A DNA stretch of 64,000 nt from Fodinibius saliphilus (GCF_005869845.1 NZ_VAWF01000001.1:62001-126000), one strand, 5' to 3'. Shown: positions 1 to 9,764, counted from the first letter of the stretch. The notes: generated by a model from the letters alone, not told the origin. Translations and numbers: made by a program.

Positions 1-2
1 GA

Positions 3-1046
3 AACTTGTTGGAGGATGCCCGTAGTATTGCCCAGTGGCATGATATTGAAAAAGATACGCGCATGATGTGTGTACTCCCTATTCATCATGTGAATGGTAC
101 TGTAGTTACGCTTATTACCCCTTTTTATTCCGGTGGATCTACCGTATTGAATCAGCGGTTTAGAACATCCAAATTTTTCGAAACCATTGCTGAAGAAAAG
201 GTGCATATTGTGAGTATGGTGCCAACACTTTTGCAGTACCTTAACAGCTACTATGAGGAGAAAGAACGCCCGGAAACTCCAACGCTCCGGCATGTTATCT
301 GTGGGGCAGGGCCATTGACTATAAAGGTGGCTGAAAATTTTGAGGAACAGATCGGGATTCCTATTATTCACGGCTATGGCCTCTCCGAAACCACGTGCTA
401 TTCCTGTTTTGTTCCCACTGATATCGACAGTGATGAGCACAAAAAGTGGATGAGAGAGTATGGATATCCCAGTATTGGAGTACCTGTTTCTGCAAATGAA
501 ATGGCAATTCATGATGAGGATGGAAATGAGCTGAAGGAAAATGAAAGGGGAGAGATTGTGGTACGCGGGGTAAATGTAATGTTAAAATACTACAATAATA
601 AAGAGGCCAATGAAAAGACGTTTAAAAATGGTTGGTTTCGCAGTGGTGATGAAGGTTTTTATGTCAATGATGATGACGGTCGCCCATACTTTTTTATAAC
701 GGGTCGGCTTAAAGAGCTTATTATTCGGGGGGGAGTAAATTTGGCTCCATTGGAGATTGATGAGGTTATCAATAAGGCTCCAGGTGTTAAGGCGGGTATT
801 GCTGTAGGTTTTGAAAATGATTGGTATGGCGAAGAAGTGGGGGCCTATATACAATTGGAAGAGGGTACTGAAGGAGATGAAGAAGCCATTTTGGAATTTT
901 GTAGAAAGAAATTACCCTTTAATAAAGCTCCGAAAGTTGTGGTCTTCGGTGATGATATTCCGGTTACTTCTACAGGTAAATATCAACGGCGTAAAGTAAC
1001 CCATCATTTTGAAGAGTGGAAAGAAGTACAGTTCCGTAAGAAATAG
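3..1046 (+). CDS. acyl-CoA synthetase (AMP-forming), 5'-truncated by window edge
   Basis: C-terminal part of a class I adenylate-forming enzyme that would activate a carboxylic or fatty acid to its acyl-CoA through an acyl-AMP. The reading frame is open to the left edge, so the N-terminus with the ATP-binding TSGTTG-type loop lies outside. Visible adenylation motifs in order are GYGLSETT (YGxTE core), SGDEG (the conserved GD), FFITGRLKELIIRGG (hinge region with the conserved Arg), and STGKYQRR near the end with the C-terminal catalytic Lys. A TTG near the edge could look like a start, but the missing ATP loop shows it is internal. It precedes an unknown gene and a beta-oxidation cluster on the same strand, which suggests fatty-acid activation. 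The exact substrate cannot be told. Confidence 0.85.
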   Translation, partial: NLLEDARSIAQWHDIEKDTRMMCVLPIHHVNGTVVTLITPFYSGGSTVLNQRFRTSKFFETIAEEKVHIVSMVPTLLQYLNSYYEEKERPETPTLRHVICGAGPLTIKVAENFEEQIGIPIIHGYGLSETTCYSCFVPTDIDSDEHKKWMREYGYPSIGVPVSANEMAIHDEDGNELKENERGEIVVRGVNVMLKYYNNKEANEKTFKNGWFRSGDEGFYVNDDDGRPYFFITGRLKELIIRGGVNLAPLEIDEVINKAPGVKAGIAVGFENDWYGEEVGAYIQLEEGTEGDEEAILEFCRKKLPFNKAPKVVVFGDDIPVTSTGKYQRRKVTHHFEEWKEVQFRKK

Positions 1047-1178
1047 TGGATAATAGTAAGCTTTAGATTTCGTTTTTAGTACCGATAAGTATTATAGGGA
1101 TAAGTACATTCGTTATTTGGAAAATGTATTTCAAAGCGATTATCTACATTTCGGCTAACTAAATTTATGGAGGTTTCT

Positions 1179-1895
1179 ATGAGTAATTCATTGAATCTCG
1201 ACTTTTTTACACATGTCCAAACAGATTTTGAAACGGCCCAATATAAAGTTTTAGCTGGGCTAAAGGAGATATCTGAAGATTTCCAGAAAAATAAAATCTA
1301 TCCTCATTTAAGTCATTTGGTCGATCTTTATACCAAGCTAGATGATATTCTTAAGCGACTTCAGGATCTTCGTGATGAATTTCCCAAGCGGATTAAAAAG
1401 ATTGATTTTGTAAATCAAGAGATTGAACATGAAGTAGTTTTTGTACAGGGTTCAGACCTGGCCAAAGTAGAAGAGCTTATTGAATGGGCATTACCTTATA
1501 TTAAAGCTAAAATTGAAGAGGGGCGAACGATATATGAATTTGTTAACGATGAGATCGAGGTGGAAGAAGTGGGTATTGTACCTAATTATACGGATGAAGG
1601 ATACTTCTTTGTCCCCGATAATGAAGAATCGAAATTATTGCTTTTTGAGTATGAAGTAACGGTTTTTGAAAGTGCCCAAGATAAATACAGATCTCTGAAA
1701 ACAGCTTTTATGAAAGCAGTTCAACAGGGGAAGGCCCAATTATCCCCAAATGCTATTAAGCTAGAATTAATCAGTAATAATAAAAAGCTACCCAACCCGG
1801 CAACCTATGCTTTTAATACTGATTTGAATCTTCCTTTTAATGAGACCATTTTCCCGGTGACCAAGCGTAAACTGTTGCGTCGGTTATTTGAATGA
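1179..1895 (+). CDS. conserved-looking hypothetical protein, 238 aa
   Basis: I do not recognise this family. The protein is charged and soluble, with no signal peptide or membrane segment. Residues 1-110 look largely helical, with a Leu/Lys/Asp-rich stretch around 45-75 that may form a short coiled coil. The C-terminal third is more mixed and ends in a basic KRKLLRRLFE tail. The ORF can be opened at an upstream ATG at 1167, but a GGAGG at 1169-1173 overlaps that codon and lies five bases before the ATG at 1179, so I place the start there. It sits between two acyl-CoA ligase genes, which only hints at a link with lipid metabolism. Confidence 0.7.
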   Translation: MSNSLNLDFFTHVQTDFETAQYKVLAGLKEISEDFQKNKIYPHLSHLVDLYTKLDDILKRLQDLRDEFPKRIKKIDFVNQEIEHEVVFVQGSDLAKVEELIEWALPYIKAKIEEGRTIYEFVNDEIEVEEVGIVPNYTDEGYFFVPDNEESKLLLFEYEVTVFESAQDKYRSLKTAFMKAVQQGKAQLSPNAIKLELISNNKKLPNPATYAFNTDLNLPFNETIFPVTKRKLLRRLFE

Positions 1896-1959
1896 ATCTA
1901 AACGGTGAATGTTGAAGATGTGGAGGCACAGTAGGTCTTATCATCCTATATCTCTTACT

Positions 1960-2388
1960 TTATCTTCTAACGACCGCTAAAGTACATCGCGAAGTACATA
2001 CAAGCTTTTTATTAGTAGTAAATATATTCGTTTCCCAAACTTGGGTCTGGCGTCCCCGATGGACCGGCTGAGCAACTCCTTTTATGATTTTCCCTTTTTT
2101 AACTGCCCGCATGTGGTTAGCGTTTATTTCTATACCCACTGCTGATTTATCCTCATCCTCAATGTTGAGCCAAGCACCTACTGAAGCCAGAGTTTCTGCT
2201 AATACTACCGATGCCCCTCCGTGCAAGAACCCAAATGGCTGCACCGTATTTTTATCAACGGGCATAGTCGCTTTAACTTCATCAATCTTGAAAGAAGTAA
2301 AAGTAATATTCAGGGCGTCTCCCATATGCAGGTGGGGAAGGTCTAAAAAGTATTCAACGCGCTCTTTTAAATTAGGTTGGATATACAT
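1960..2388 (-). CDS. hotdog-fold acyl-CoA thioesterase, MenI/YdiI-like
   Basis: A 142-residue PaaI-type hotdog thioesterase that hydrolyses an acyl- or aroyl-CoA. The core motif FGFLHGGASVVLAE around residues 52-65 carries the HGG turn and the catalytic Glu, and the following GIEINANH stretch closely resembles E. coli YdiI (1,4-dihydroxy-2-naphthoyl-CoA hydrolase of menaquinone synthesis). Length is normal for the family. It is divergent from the long-chain acyl-CoA synthetase at 2537, with which it shares a 148-base intergenic region. Its true substrate could be the menaquinone intermediate or a fatty acyl-CoA; the neighbourhood favours the second, the sequence the first. Confidence 0.85.
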   Translation of the reverse strand: MYIQPNLKERVEYFLDLPHLHMGDALNITFTSFKIDEVKATMPVDKNTVQPFGFLHGGASVVLAETLASVGAWLNIEDEDKSAVGIEINANHMRAVKKGKIIKGVAQPVHRGRQTQVWETNIFTTNKKLVCTSRCTLAVVRR

Positions 2389-2460
2389 AAACTATTCTCT
2401 TACAATTCATTAGTAGATATTAAATATAATCATTACAGGTGAATAAGGAATAAAAAGGGA

Positions 2461-2501
2461 CTTTTAAATAACCTACAAACTTTTAAATTAGTAGTATACT
2501 A
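2461..2501. promoter_or_regulatory. direct repeat and palindrome in divergent intergenic region
   Basis: Between the divergent thioesterase and acyl-CoA synthetase genes, CTTTTAAAT occurs twice (2461-2469 and 2480-2488), 19 bases apart, followed by the perfect palindrome TAGTATACTA at 2492-2501, which includes a TATACT that could serve as a -10 element. AAAGGAG at 2522-2528 is a plausible ribosome binding site for the + strand gene. This could be a regulated promoter for fatty-acid genes, but no known operator is recognised. Confidence 0.3.
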
Positions 2502-2536
2502 TAAATGCCATTATCACAGTAAAAGGAGACTTATTT

Positions 2537-4336
2537 ATGGGCAACGAAAAGAGTACGATCATTTCTGAGATTGATACCGGCTTAAAGAAGCACGAAAGGG
2601 ACGTCCTTATAGCCACTAAACGAAATGGTAGTTGGGTTGAAACAGGTAGAGATGAGTTTCAAACCAAAGCAAGAAACCTGGCATTGGGACTTTACGAACT
2701 GGGTGTTCGTAAAGGTGATAAGGTAAGTGTACATTCCGAAAATAGTGCAGAGTGGCTTATTTGTGATCAGGCAATACTTTCAATTGGAGCAGCTAATGTT
2801 CCCATTTATACCACCCAACCCGGTGACCAGATAAAGTATATTCTTGAAAACTCTGGTTCTAAGGTGCATATCGTTTCAACAGATGAACTGTATAAAGATA
2901 CTCGGCCCTTGATGGATGATATCGCAAATGTTGAGGCTGTGATATCTATATTGGGTTCACAGTATGATGAAGTAAAGCCTTTTGATGCCATCATGGAGAT
3001 GGGAGCTGAAAAGCATAAGGAAAATCCGGAGCTTTTCGAAGAACTTAAATCAAAGGTAAAGCCCGATGAGCTCGCAACGTTAATTTATACTTCTGGCACA
3101 ACCGGCGATCCCAAAGGGGTTATGTTGACCCACAATAACATTGCTTCCAATATACGGGCATCATTGAAACGGGTACCCTTTGATGATCAGGTGAGAGATA
3201 ATGAGCGAATGCTTTCATACTTGCCGTTATCACATGTTTTTGAACGCATGATAACATATATGTACTTGTGCTTGGGCTATCCGATCTATTACATTGAAGA
3301 AGTAGAAGAGATACGAGATGATTTCGAATACGTTCAACCCTACTATTTTGCCACGGTGCCCCGACTATTAGAAAAAATTCATACCGGTGTTAAAGTTAAG
3401 GGGCAAGAACTGAGCGGGCTTAAAAAGCAGTTATATTACTGGGCCCTAAACAGAGCCGAAGAGTACGATCCTGAAAATCCCCCAACGGGCCTAGAAGCTG
3501 TAAAACATAAAATTGCCGATAAACTCGTTTATTCGAAAATAAGGGAGCTTTTTGGTCCTAATTTATTGGGGGTAGTAAGCGGAGGGGCGGCTCTTTCACC
3601 TAATCTCTTTCGGTTTATGAATGCTATTGGTTTTATCTGTCTGCAGGGATATGGGCTTACTGAAACATCCCCAGTACTTTCGGTTCAAGACAAAGATCAC
3701 TTGCGGGTAGGCAGTTCTGGTTTCCCTCTATCAAATGTAGATATAAAGATTGCAGAAGATGGAGAGATCCTTGCTAAAGGTCCAAACATTATGGAGGGGT
3801 ATTATAACAATCCCGAAAAGACCGATGAAGTTTTTACTGATGATGGTTGGTTTATGACGGGCGATGTTGGTAAGCTGGAAGACAATTATCTGTTTATTAC
3901 AGATCGTAAGAAATCAGTTTTTAAGCTTTCAACGGGGAAATATATTGCACCCCAGGTAATTGAAAATAAGCTTAGTGAAAGTGGTTTTATTGATCAGGCC
4001 GTAGTTATCGGTTATAAACGGAAATTTTGTTCAGCGTTAATTGTACCAAGTTATGATAATGTTGAGCAGCGGCTCAAAGACAAAGGGAAGTCGATGTCTG
4101 AAGATAAAAGTAATGATCCCGAAGTAAGGAAAATTATACAACGAGAAGTAGACAAGGTGAATAAGGAACTTTCGCCCTGGGAAACGGTTAAGAGATTTAT
4201 CCTGTTGGATACCCCTTTCTCTATAGAAACGGATGAGCTTACCCCCACTCAAAAGGTGAAACGCCCAGTGGTGAAAGAACATTATTCTGAAGAGATAGAA
4301 TCTATGTATGAAGAAGGGAAAGAATCTCAAAGCTGA
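2537..4336 (+). CDS. long-chain fatty acid-CoA ligase (AMP-forming)
   Basis: A 599-residue long-chain acyl-CoA synthetase that makes acyl-CoA from a free fatty acid, ATP and CoA, the entry step for beta-oxidation. Residues about 182-195 form the ATP-binding loop YTSGTTGDPKGV; GYGLTETSP follows at about 371, a TGD motif at about 437, and TDRKKSVFKLSTGKYIAPQ near 455-475, which is the long-chain ACS version of the hinge. Length and motif order match the FadD15/FAA-like group. It starts at an ATG with a good upstream AGGAG. It heads a same-strand run with the fadN-, fadA- and dienoyl-CoA reductase-like genes, spaced by about 50-60 bases, probably one transcription unit. Confidence 0.92.
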   Translation: MGNEKSTIISEIDTGLKKHERDVLIATKRNGSWVETGRDEFQTKARNLALGLYELGVRKGDKVSVHSENSAEWLICDQAILSIGAANVPIYTTQPGDQIKYILENSGSKVHIVSTDELYKDTRPLMDDIANVEAVISILGSQYDEVKPFDAIMEMGAEKHKENPELFEELKSKVKPDELATLIYTSGTTGDPKGVMLTHNNIASNIRASLKRVPFDDQVRDNERMLSYLPLSHVFERMITYMYLCLGYPIYYIEEVEEIRDDFEYVQPYYFATVPRLLEKIHTGVKVKGQELSGLKKQLYYWALNRAEEYDPENPPTGLEAVKHKIADKLVYSKIRELFGPNLLGVVSGGAALSPNLFRFMNAIGFICLQGYGLTETSPVLSVQDKDHLRVGSSGFPLSNVDIKIAEDGEILAKGPNIMEGYYNNPEKTDEVFTDDGWFMTGDVGKLEDNYLFITDRKKSVFKLSTGKYIAPQVIENKLSESGFIDQAVVIGYKRKFCSALIVPSYDNVEQRLKDKGKSMSEDKSNDPEVRKIIQREVDKVNKELSPWETVKRFILLDTPFSIETDELTPTQKVKRPVVKEHYSEEIESMYEEGKESQS

Positions 4337-4384
4337 CGCTATTACAATATATTTTTAGCATCAATAAAATTTAATACAGAAGAT

Positions 4385-6757
4385 ATGGCTACATCTAAAT
4401 ATGCTATTCAAAAAGTTGCGGTATTGGGTTCTGGCACGATGGGAAGTCAAATTGCCGCGCATTGCGTAAATGCAGGCCTACAGGTTTGGCTGCTCGATCT
4501 TAAGGATGAGGAGAGTGATAATCCGAATCAACAGGTGATCGATAATGTGAAGAAGCTGAAGGAGATGAATCCCTCACCCCTTGGAAAGCCTGAGTATGCG
4601 GATCAAATAAAGGTGGGCAATTTTAGCGATGACCTTGATGTTTTAGAGGAGGTTGACTGGATTTGTGAAGCCATTATTGAAAAGATGGATATCAAGAAGA
4701 ATCTTTTGAGTGATATTGAGGAGGTGCGAACCCCTGGTACTGTTGTGAGTTCTAACACCTCGGGGCTACCGATCGGCAAGATTAGTGAAGATGTGTCTGA
4801 AGAATTTCGGAGCCACTTTTTAGGTACTCACTTTTTCAACCCGCCCCGTTATATGAAGCTTTTGGAAGTAATTCCTACTGATGCTACATCAGATGAAGTG
4901 GTTGAATATATGAGTCGATTTTGTGAGAAAGAGCTGGGCAAAGGAGTAGTGCAGTGTAAAGATACTCCCAACTTTATTGCAAATCGCATCGGTATCTTTT
5001 CGATGGCCAGTATTATGCCTCACTTTTTTGGTGGAGCTTTTAGAGCTGAAGAAATAGATTATCTGCTCGGTACTCTTACCGGATATTCAAAAGCAGCAAC
5101 TTTCCGTACCGCCGATATGTCGGGATTGGATGTGATTCACCACGTAGCTACCAATTTATATCCGACTATTCCGGATGATGATCGGCGCGAGGTTTTTGAC
5201 TTGCCCGATGGATTTAAACAGATGGTGGAAGAAGGTAAATATGGTAATAAGGCAGGAGAGGGATTTTACAAAAAGGTCCGCACTGATTCCGGGAAGGAAT
5301 ATAAAGTTATAAACCCTGAAACCGGAGAGTATGAATCACAGATATCACCGGAGTTTGAGAGTGCTTCTGAAGCCAAGGAAAGGTATAGCAGCTCTGAAGA
5401 ACGCTTGAAATTTCTGGTCTCGCAAGATGATAAAGCAGGACAGTTTTTATGGAAGATTCATTGTGACCTGTTATTGTATGCTGCAAATCGTGTTCCTGAG
5501 ATAACCAATTCTATTGAAGCCATTGACCGTGCAATGAAATGGGGATTCAACTGGGAGTTGGGGCCATTTGAGCGTTGGGATGCTATTGGAGTAGAAGAAT
5601 CGGTAGAACGTATGCAGGATGAAGGTTTGGAAGTGCCGGAATCGGTATTGCAGATGCTAGATAGTGGCCGCGAACAGTTTTATGACCAAGATGAAGGCAC
5701 AGTGTATAACTTGACTACAGGAGAAGTGGAACTCCTTAGTCCGCCAGCAAAAGGAGCGATTACGATATCTTCACTTCAAGCTGATGGCAAAGAAGTAATG
5801 GGTAACAATAGTGCCGGCTTATATGATCTTGGGGATGGCATAGCTCTTTTTGAGTTTCGAACTCACAAATTCACCTTGGGCATGGAGTTGGTACAGTCAC
5901 TTGATAAAGCCTGCGATATCGTGGAAGAACAGTTTGATGCAATGATAATTAGCCATGACGGTGAAAACTTTACTTATGGCGCTAACCTTATGGAAGCGAT
6001 GGGTGCTTGGCAGAAAGGCGATAAGGATAAGGTAAGAAAGGCCGTAAAGAACTTCCAGGATGTAGCAGTAGGACTGCGTTATCGCCCGTTCCCGGTTGTT
6101 TCTGCCCCCTTTGGACGATGTCTCGGCGGAGGGGTCGAGTTTATATTGTATTCGGATAAGGTTGTTGCCCATCATGAACTGTACGCAGGATTGGTAGAAG
6201 TCGGTGTGGGACTGCTACCGGCAGGTGGGGGAACAACGGAAATGTTAGCCCGTGCCATGGAACAGGTTATTACAGATGAGCAAGTTGATCCTATGCCAAA
6301 TATCAAAGAGGTCTTTAAAACTATTGGGATGGCTGAAGTTTCTGATGGGGCTCCCAAGGCAAAATCATTAAAGTATCTGCGTGATACTGATACTATCGTC
6401 ATGAACCGGGATCTTTTAATTGCCAATGCTAAGGCAGAAGCCTGCAGAATGGCTGATTCGGGTTATCATCCGCCGGAAAAGCCAAAATTGAAAGTACTTG
6501 GTAAACGAGCATTAAGCTCATTACGATTAATGCTGTATATCATGCACGAGGCCAAATTTATCACTGATTATGATAAAGTAGTTGCAGATGATGTGGCCTA
6601 TATTATGAGTGGTGGGGATCTGAGTGAACCCCAAAAGGTGCCTGAAGAATATCTGTTGCGTCTTGAGAGGGAAGCTTTTTTAAAGTTACTCGAAGATGAG
6701 CGAACTCAAGCCCGTATTGAACATATGTTAAAAAAAGGGAAACCGCTGAGAAATTAG
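4385..6757 (+). CDS. fadN: 3-hydroxyacyl-CoA dehydrogenase/enoyl-CoA hydratase, FadN-type
   Basis: A 790-residue bifunctional beta-oxidation enzyme. Unlike E. coli FadB, the NAD-binding dehydrogenase half comes first: VLGSGTMGSQIA at about residues 13-24 is the Rossmann loop, and GTHFFNPP near 148 is the 3-hydroxyacyl-CoA dehydrogenase signature. The C-terminal half holds the hydratase fold: AGLVEVGVGLLPAGGG near 601-616 resembles the crotonase active-site glutamate region, and APFGRCLGGGVE precedes it. Order and length agree with Bacillus FadN. It should convert trans-2-enoyl-CoA to 3-ketoacyl-CoA with the thiolase encoded 59 bases downstream. Confidence 0.9.
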   Translation: MATSKYAIQKVAVLGSGTMGSQIAAHCVNAGLQVWLLDLKDEESDNPNQQVIDNVKKLKEMNPSPLGKPEYADQIKVGNFSDDLDVLEEVDWICEAIIEKMDIKKNLLSDIEEVRTPGTVVSSNTSGLPIGKISEDVSEEFRSHFLGTHFFNPPRYMKLLEVIPTDATSDEVVEYMSRFCEKELGKGVVQCKDTPNFIANRIGIFSMASIMPHFFGGAFRAEEIDYLLGTLTGYSKAATFRTADMSGLDVIHHVATNLYPTIPDDDRREVFDLPDGFKQMVEEGKYGNKAGEGFYKKVRTDSGKEYKVINPETGEYESQISPEFESASEAKERYSSSEERLKFLVSQDDKAGQFLWKIHCDLLLYAANRVPEITNSIEAIDRAMKWGFNWELGPFERWDAIGVEESVERMQDEGLEVPESVLQMLDSGREQFYDQDEGTVYNLTTGEVELLSPPAKGAITISSLQADGKEVMGNNSAGLYDLGDGIALFEFRTHKFTLGMELVQSLDKACDIVEEQFDAMIISHDGENFTYGANLMEAMGAWQKGDKDKVRKAVKNFQDVAVGLRYRPFPVVSAPFGRCLGGGVEFILYSDKVVAHHELYAGLVEVGVGLLPAGGGTTEMLARAMEQVITDEQVDPMPNIKEVFKTIGMAEVSDGAPKAKSLKYLRDTDTIVMNRDLLIANAKAEACRMADSGYHPPEKPKLKVLGKRALSSLRLMLYIMHEAKFITDYDKVVADDVAYIMSGGDLSEPQKVPEEYLLRLEREAFLKLLEDERTQARIEHMLKKGKPLRN

Positions 6758-6816
6758 TTTTCTGTTGTTTGTTAGTGCATACTACAAAAAACTATTAACC
6801 TGATATCAAATTTATT

Positions 6817-7998
6817 ATGAAAGAAGCTGTAATTGTAGCTGCGAGCCGAACCCCCACAGGAAAAGCAAATAAAGGGTCACTTCGATTTACGCCCCCTGAT
6901 ACCCTTGGTGGGGAAGTCATAAAATCATTATTGGAAAAGGCCCCCAACCTTCAACCCGATGGGGTAGATGATGTAATTATGGGGTGTGCTTTTCCGGAGG
7001 CAGCCCAAGGATTAAATATTGCCCGACAATGTGCTGCATTGGGAGGGCTACCGCCTTCGGTACCTGCCGCCACGATGAATCGGTTTTGTTCTTCTGGTTT
7101 GCAAACTATCGCTCAGGCAGCTGAGCGTATTATGACCGGCGCTGCCGATGTTATTATAGCGGGAGGAGTAGAGTCGATGTCTTTGGTACCCATGGGAGGG
7201 TTTGTTGTGGAACCAAACCCAGAGCTGGTAGACAACTACCCGGAGATCTACATAAATATGGGGTTAACGGCTGAGAATGTTGCTGATAAATATGGTGTTA
7301 GTCGCGAAGCCCAGGATGCTTTTGCGTATCGCAGTCACCAGCGGGCTATTGAGGCATGGAAACAAGGATATTTTGATGAACAAATTACGCCTATTGCAGT
7401 AAAAGAAAAGAAAGTCGCTGCTAACGGTGAAGTGGTGGAAAATGAATTTTTATTTGAGCAGGATGAAGGTCCCCGAAGTGATACTTCAGAAGAAGTTTTA
7501 GCCAAACTTAACCCCGCTTTTAAACAAGGTGGAACTGTTACAGCCGGGAATTCATCTCAAATGAACGATGCAGCCGCAGCGGTGATGGTGATGAGCCGAG
7601 AAAAAGCTGATGAGCTGGGACTAGCCCCTATTGCCAAATATCATGGATTCTCTGTTGCCGGAGTGCCTCCCGAAATTATGGGGATCGGTCCTGTTGAGGC
7701 AGTACCTAAAGTGCTTAAGCAAACGGGAATGAATGTAGACGATATTGATTTGATAGAACTTAATGAAGCCTTTGCAGCTCAATCTGTTGCTGTCATAAGA
7801 GAACTGGAACTCAATGAAGATATCGTCAATATTAACGGTGGAGCTATTGCGATGGGACATCCGCTGGGATGTACCGGAGCAAAGCTTACTACACAGATAC
7901 TGCACGATCTTATGCGCCTTGATAAACAGTTTGGTATGGTTACCATGTGTGTAGGTGGAGGAATGGGTGCAGCAGGCATTTTTGAAAATATAAGTTAA
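6817..7998 (+). CDS. fadA: acetyl-CoA C-acyltransferase (3-ketoacyl-CoA thiolase)
   Basis: A 393-residue thiolase that cleaves 3-ketoacyl-CoA with CoA to acetyl-CoA and a shortened acyl-CoA. The acyl-accepting cysteine is Cys91 in [10 protein letters not shown]. The C-terminal signatures are [18 protein letters not shown] (catalytic His) and [10 protein letters not shown] (second catalytic Cys). Length is exactly typical. It follows the FadN-type gene directly, as in the Bacillus fadNAE order, which supports a degradative rather than biosynthetic role. A second thiolase at 30315 looks more like the acetoacetyl-CoA type. Confidence 0.93.
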   Translation: MKEAVIVAASRTPTGKANKGSLRFTPPDTLGGEVIKSLLEKAPNLQPDGVDDVIMGCAFPEAAQGLNIARQCAALGGLPPSVPAATMNRFCSSGLQTIAQAAERIMTGAADVIIAGGVESMSLVPMGGFVVEPNPELVDNYPEIYINMGLTAENVADKYGVSREAQDAFAYRSHQRAIEAWKQGYFDEQITPIAVKEKKVAANGEVVENEFLFEQDEGPRSDTSEEVLAKLNPAFKQGGTVTAGNSSQMNDAAAAVMVMSREKADELGLAPIAKYHGFSVAGVPPEIMGIGPVEAVPKVLKQTGMNVDDIDLIELNEAFAAQSVAVIRELELNEDIVNINGGAIAMGHPLGCTGAKLTTQILHDLMRLDKQFGMVTMCVGGGMGAAGIFENIS

Positions 7999-8049
7999 TT
8001 GGAAAGGGACGCAACACAATGCGGCCTTACCTACTAAAAACACTTTTTT

Positions 8050-8913
8050 ATGTTTACTGATGATACGCTAGAGGGACAAACAATTTTGATAACCGGCGGT
8101 GGTAGTGGATTAGGATTGGCCATGGCTAAAAAATTTGCTTCCCTGGGAAGTAATATTGCGATATGTGGTCGTACAGAAGATAAATTGCAAAATGCCGTAG
8201 AGGAGATATCCCGATCGGCGGATGCATCTGAAAAAGCGGAATATTATGTTGCGGACGTGCGTGATTATGATCGTATTAAGGAGATGATTAGTGAAATTGT
8301 TTCTGATTTCGGTACGATGACCGGGCTCGTAAATAATGCCGCCGGCAATTTTCTATCGGCTTCTGAGGATCTTACGCCCGGCGGATTTAAGGCCGTGGTT
8401 GATATTGTTCTGCACGGATCGTTTAACTGTACGCATGTTTTTGGCAACTATTTGATCAAACAGGAGCAAAAGGGAAATATTCTGAATATGGTAACAACAT
8501 ATTCGGAGTCTACGGGTTCTGCTTTTGTATTACCTTCTGCTTGTGGGAAGGCGGGGGTACTGGCAATGACTCGTTCTTTAGGTTACGAATGGGCAACTTA
8601 TGGTATTCGCCTTAACGCTATTGCCCCTGGTCCGTTTCCTACTAAAGGAGCTTGGTCACGTTTGGTTCCGGATGAGGATTTTGAGGAGAAGTTTTTATCA
8701 AAGATTCCGGCTAATCGGTATGGCGATAAAGAGGAGCTTGCTAACTTAGCGGCCTTTCTTATGAGTGATATGGCCTCTTATATGACGGGTGAGTGTGTTG
8801 TCATTGATGGAGGAGAACGTTTGGCCGCAGGACAGTTTAACTTCCTCGATAAAATGGCACCACGGGAGAAGTTAAAAGGCTTTTTTAAGATGATGAAAGA
8901 GAAAAAAGGTTAA
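8050..8913 (+). CDS. fadH: 2,4-dienoyl-CoA reductase-like short-chain dehydrogenase
   Basis: A 287-residue SDR enzyme, probably the NADPH 2,4-dienoyl-CoA reductase needed to degrade polyunsaturated fatty acids. The N-terminal TGGGSGLG is the cofactor loop and NNAAGNF follows near residues 95-101. The usual YxxxK active site is replaced by a Ser and a Lys four residues apart in LPSACGKAG, as in the dienoyl-CoA reductase subgroup (DECR1 uses Ser/Lys at these positions). It closes the beta-oxidation run. Its stop overlaps by four bases the end of the convergent gene at 8910, so there is no room for a classical terminator. Confidence 0.85.
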   Translation: MFTDDTLEGQTILITGGGSGLGLAMAKKFASLGSNIAICGRTEDKLQNAVEEISRSADASEKAEYYVADVRDYDRIKEMISEIVSDFGTMTGLVNNAAGNFLSASEDLTPGGFKAVVDIVLHGSFNCTHVFGNYLIKQEQKGNILNMVTTYSESTGSAFVLPSACGKAGVLAMTRSLGYEWATYGIRLNAIAPGPFPTKGAWSRLVPDEDFEEKFLSKIPANRYGDKEELANLAAFLMSDMASYMTGECVVIDGGERLAAGQFNFLDKMAPREKLKGFFKMMKEKKG

Positions 8914-9764
8914 GCTCGTGATAACCTCTTTTTAACTTTTTCAATCGTTTTTGTGAGTTCTACCAAATGGTATCCATTGTAAATGGTAGGTCGGTTAAGC
9001 TGTATGGATTTTAAGAATTCTAAACTGGCTAATTCAGCCGACTTTGAAGCATCAAATGTTTGTTTGTTAATATACAGGCGCTTCTGATAATTCTTCTGTT
9101 CTGCAAGCCGTACTGATTGTTCCCTGACGTTACAATCAAGCATATAGTTATTATCTGCAGCCACTCTATGATGGTTAGATTCTGCTGATGCTGCATTGAT
9201 ATAGATATTTGCTGTTGCACCGCTGTCGAAACGCAGAAAAAGATGCAGCATATACAGATGTTCGCCCTTAAATGAAACAGTTTTTAGATCAATATGATGT
9301 ACTGCACCGTTTATCCAGCGCAGGCAAAAGGCAAGCTCGTCAATCCAATAATAGTCGAAATTGTGATCTGAATCATAGTATTCAGTATGGTTGATCTCTC
9401 GTATAACCTGTACTAAAGAAGGTTTTACCACTTTTTTACTCATCCATTTAGAGGCAGGAGCTAATGTTGGCCAGTGTGAAAACTGTAAAAGTACGTTAGA
9501 TTCTTCGGCAGCATGGTATACCTTTTCAACTTGATCACGATTGGTTGGCAGTTCGGAAACTAAAAAACAGTGATAACCTTGTTTAACTGCTTTTAACAAA
9601 CGGGCCAAACGCTCTTCACTATCATCGAGAAGCAGACAGGCATCAACATCTCCGATATCTTTGAGCCTGGATGTGATGATAACTTCAGAGACAGACCTAT
9701 GAGGCCGAAGATGACTTTCCCATGCCATTGCCCTATCTGCAGGGCCTATAATCCCAATTTTCAT
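8910..9764 (-). CDS. Gfo/Idh/MocA-like protein, degenerate active site
   Basis: A 284-residue protein with the Gfo/Idh/MocA layout: a Rossmann-type N-terminus (MKIGIIGPADRA) and an alpha/beta C-terminal domain. The family's sugar-dehydrogenase signature EKP reads ELP here at residues 71-73, so the catalytic lysine is missing, and the dinucleotide loop has only two of its glycines. It is also shorter than most members (about 330-380 aa). It may be a non-catalytic or sensing relative. The ORF opens further upstream only to a TTG at 9797; the ATG at 9764 gives the family's normal N-terminus. It is likely the last gene after pcs and the PspC gene. Confidence 0.65.
   Translation of the reverse strand: MKIGIIGPADRAMAWESHLRPHRSVSEVIITSRLKDIGDVDACLLLDDSEERLARLLKAVKQGYHCFLVSELPTNRDQVEKVYHAAEESNVLLQFSHWPTLAPASKWMSKKVVKPSLVQVIREINHTEYYDSDHNFDYYWIDELAFCLRWINGAVHHIDLKTVSFKGEHLYMLHLFLRFDSGATANIYINAASAESNHHRVAADNNYMLDCNVREQSVRLAEQKNYQKRLYINKQTFDASKSAELASLEFLKSIQLNRPTIYNGYHLVELTKTIEKVKKRLSRA

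Noticed and set aside
2084-2413. 109-codon ORF antisense to the thioesterase gene
   Set aside because: Fully antisense to a well-supported hotdog thioesterase.
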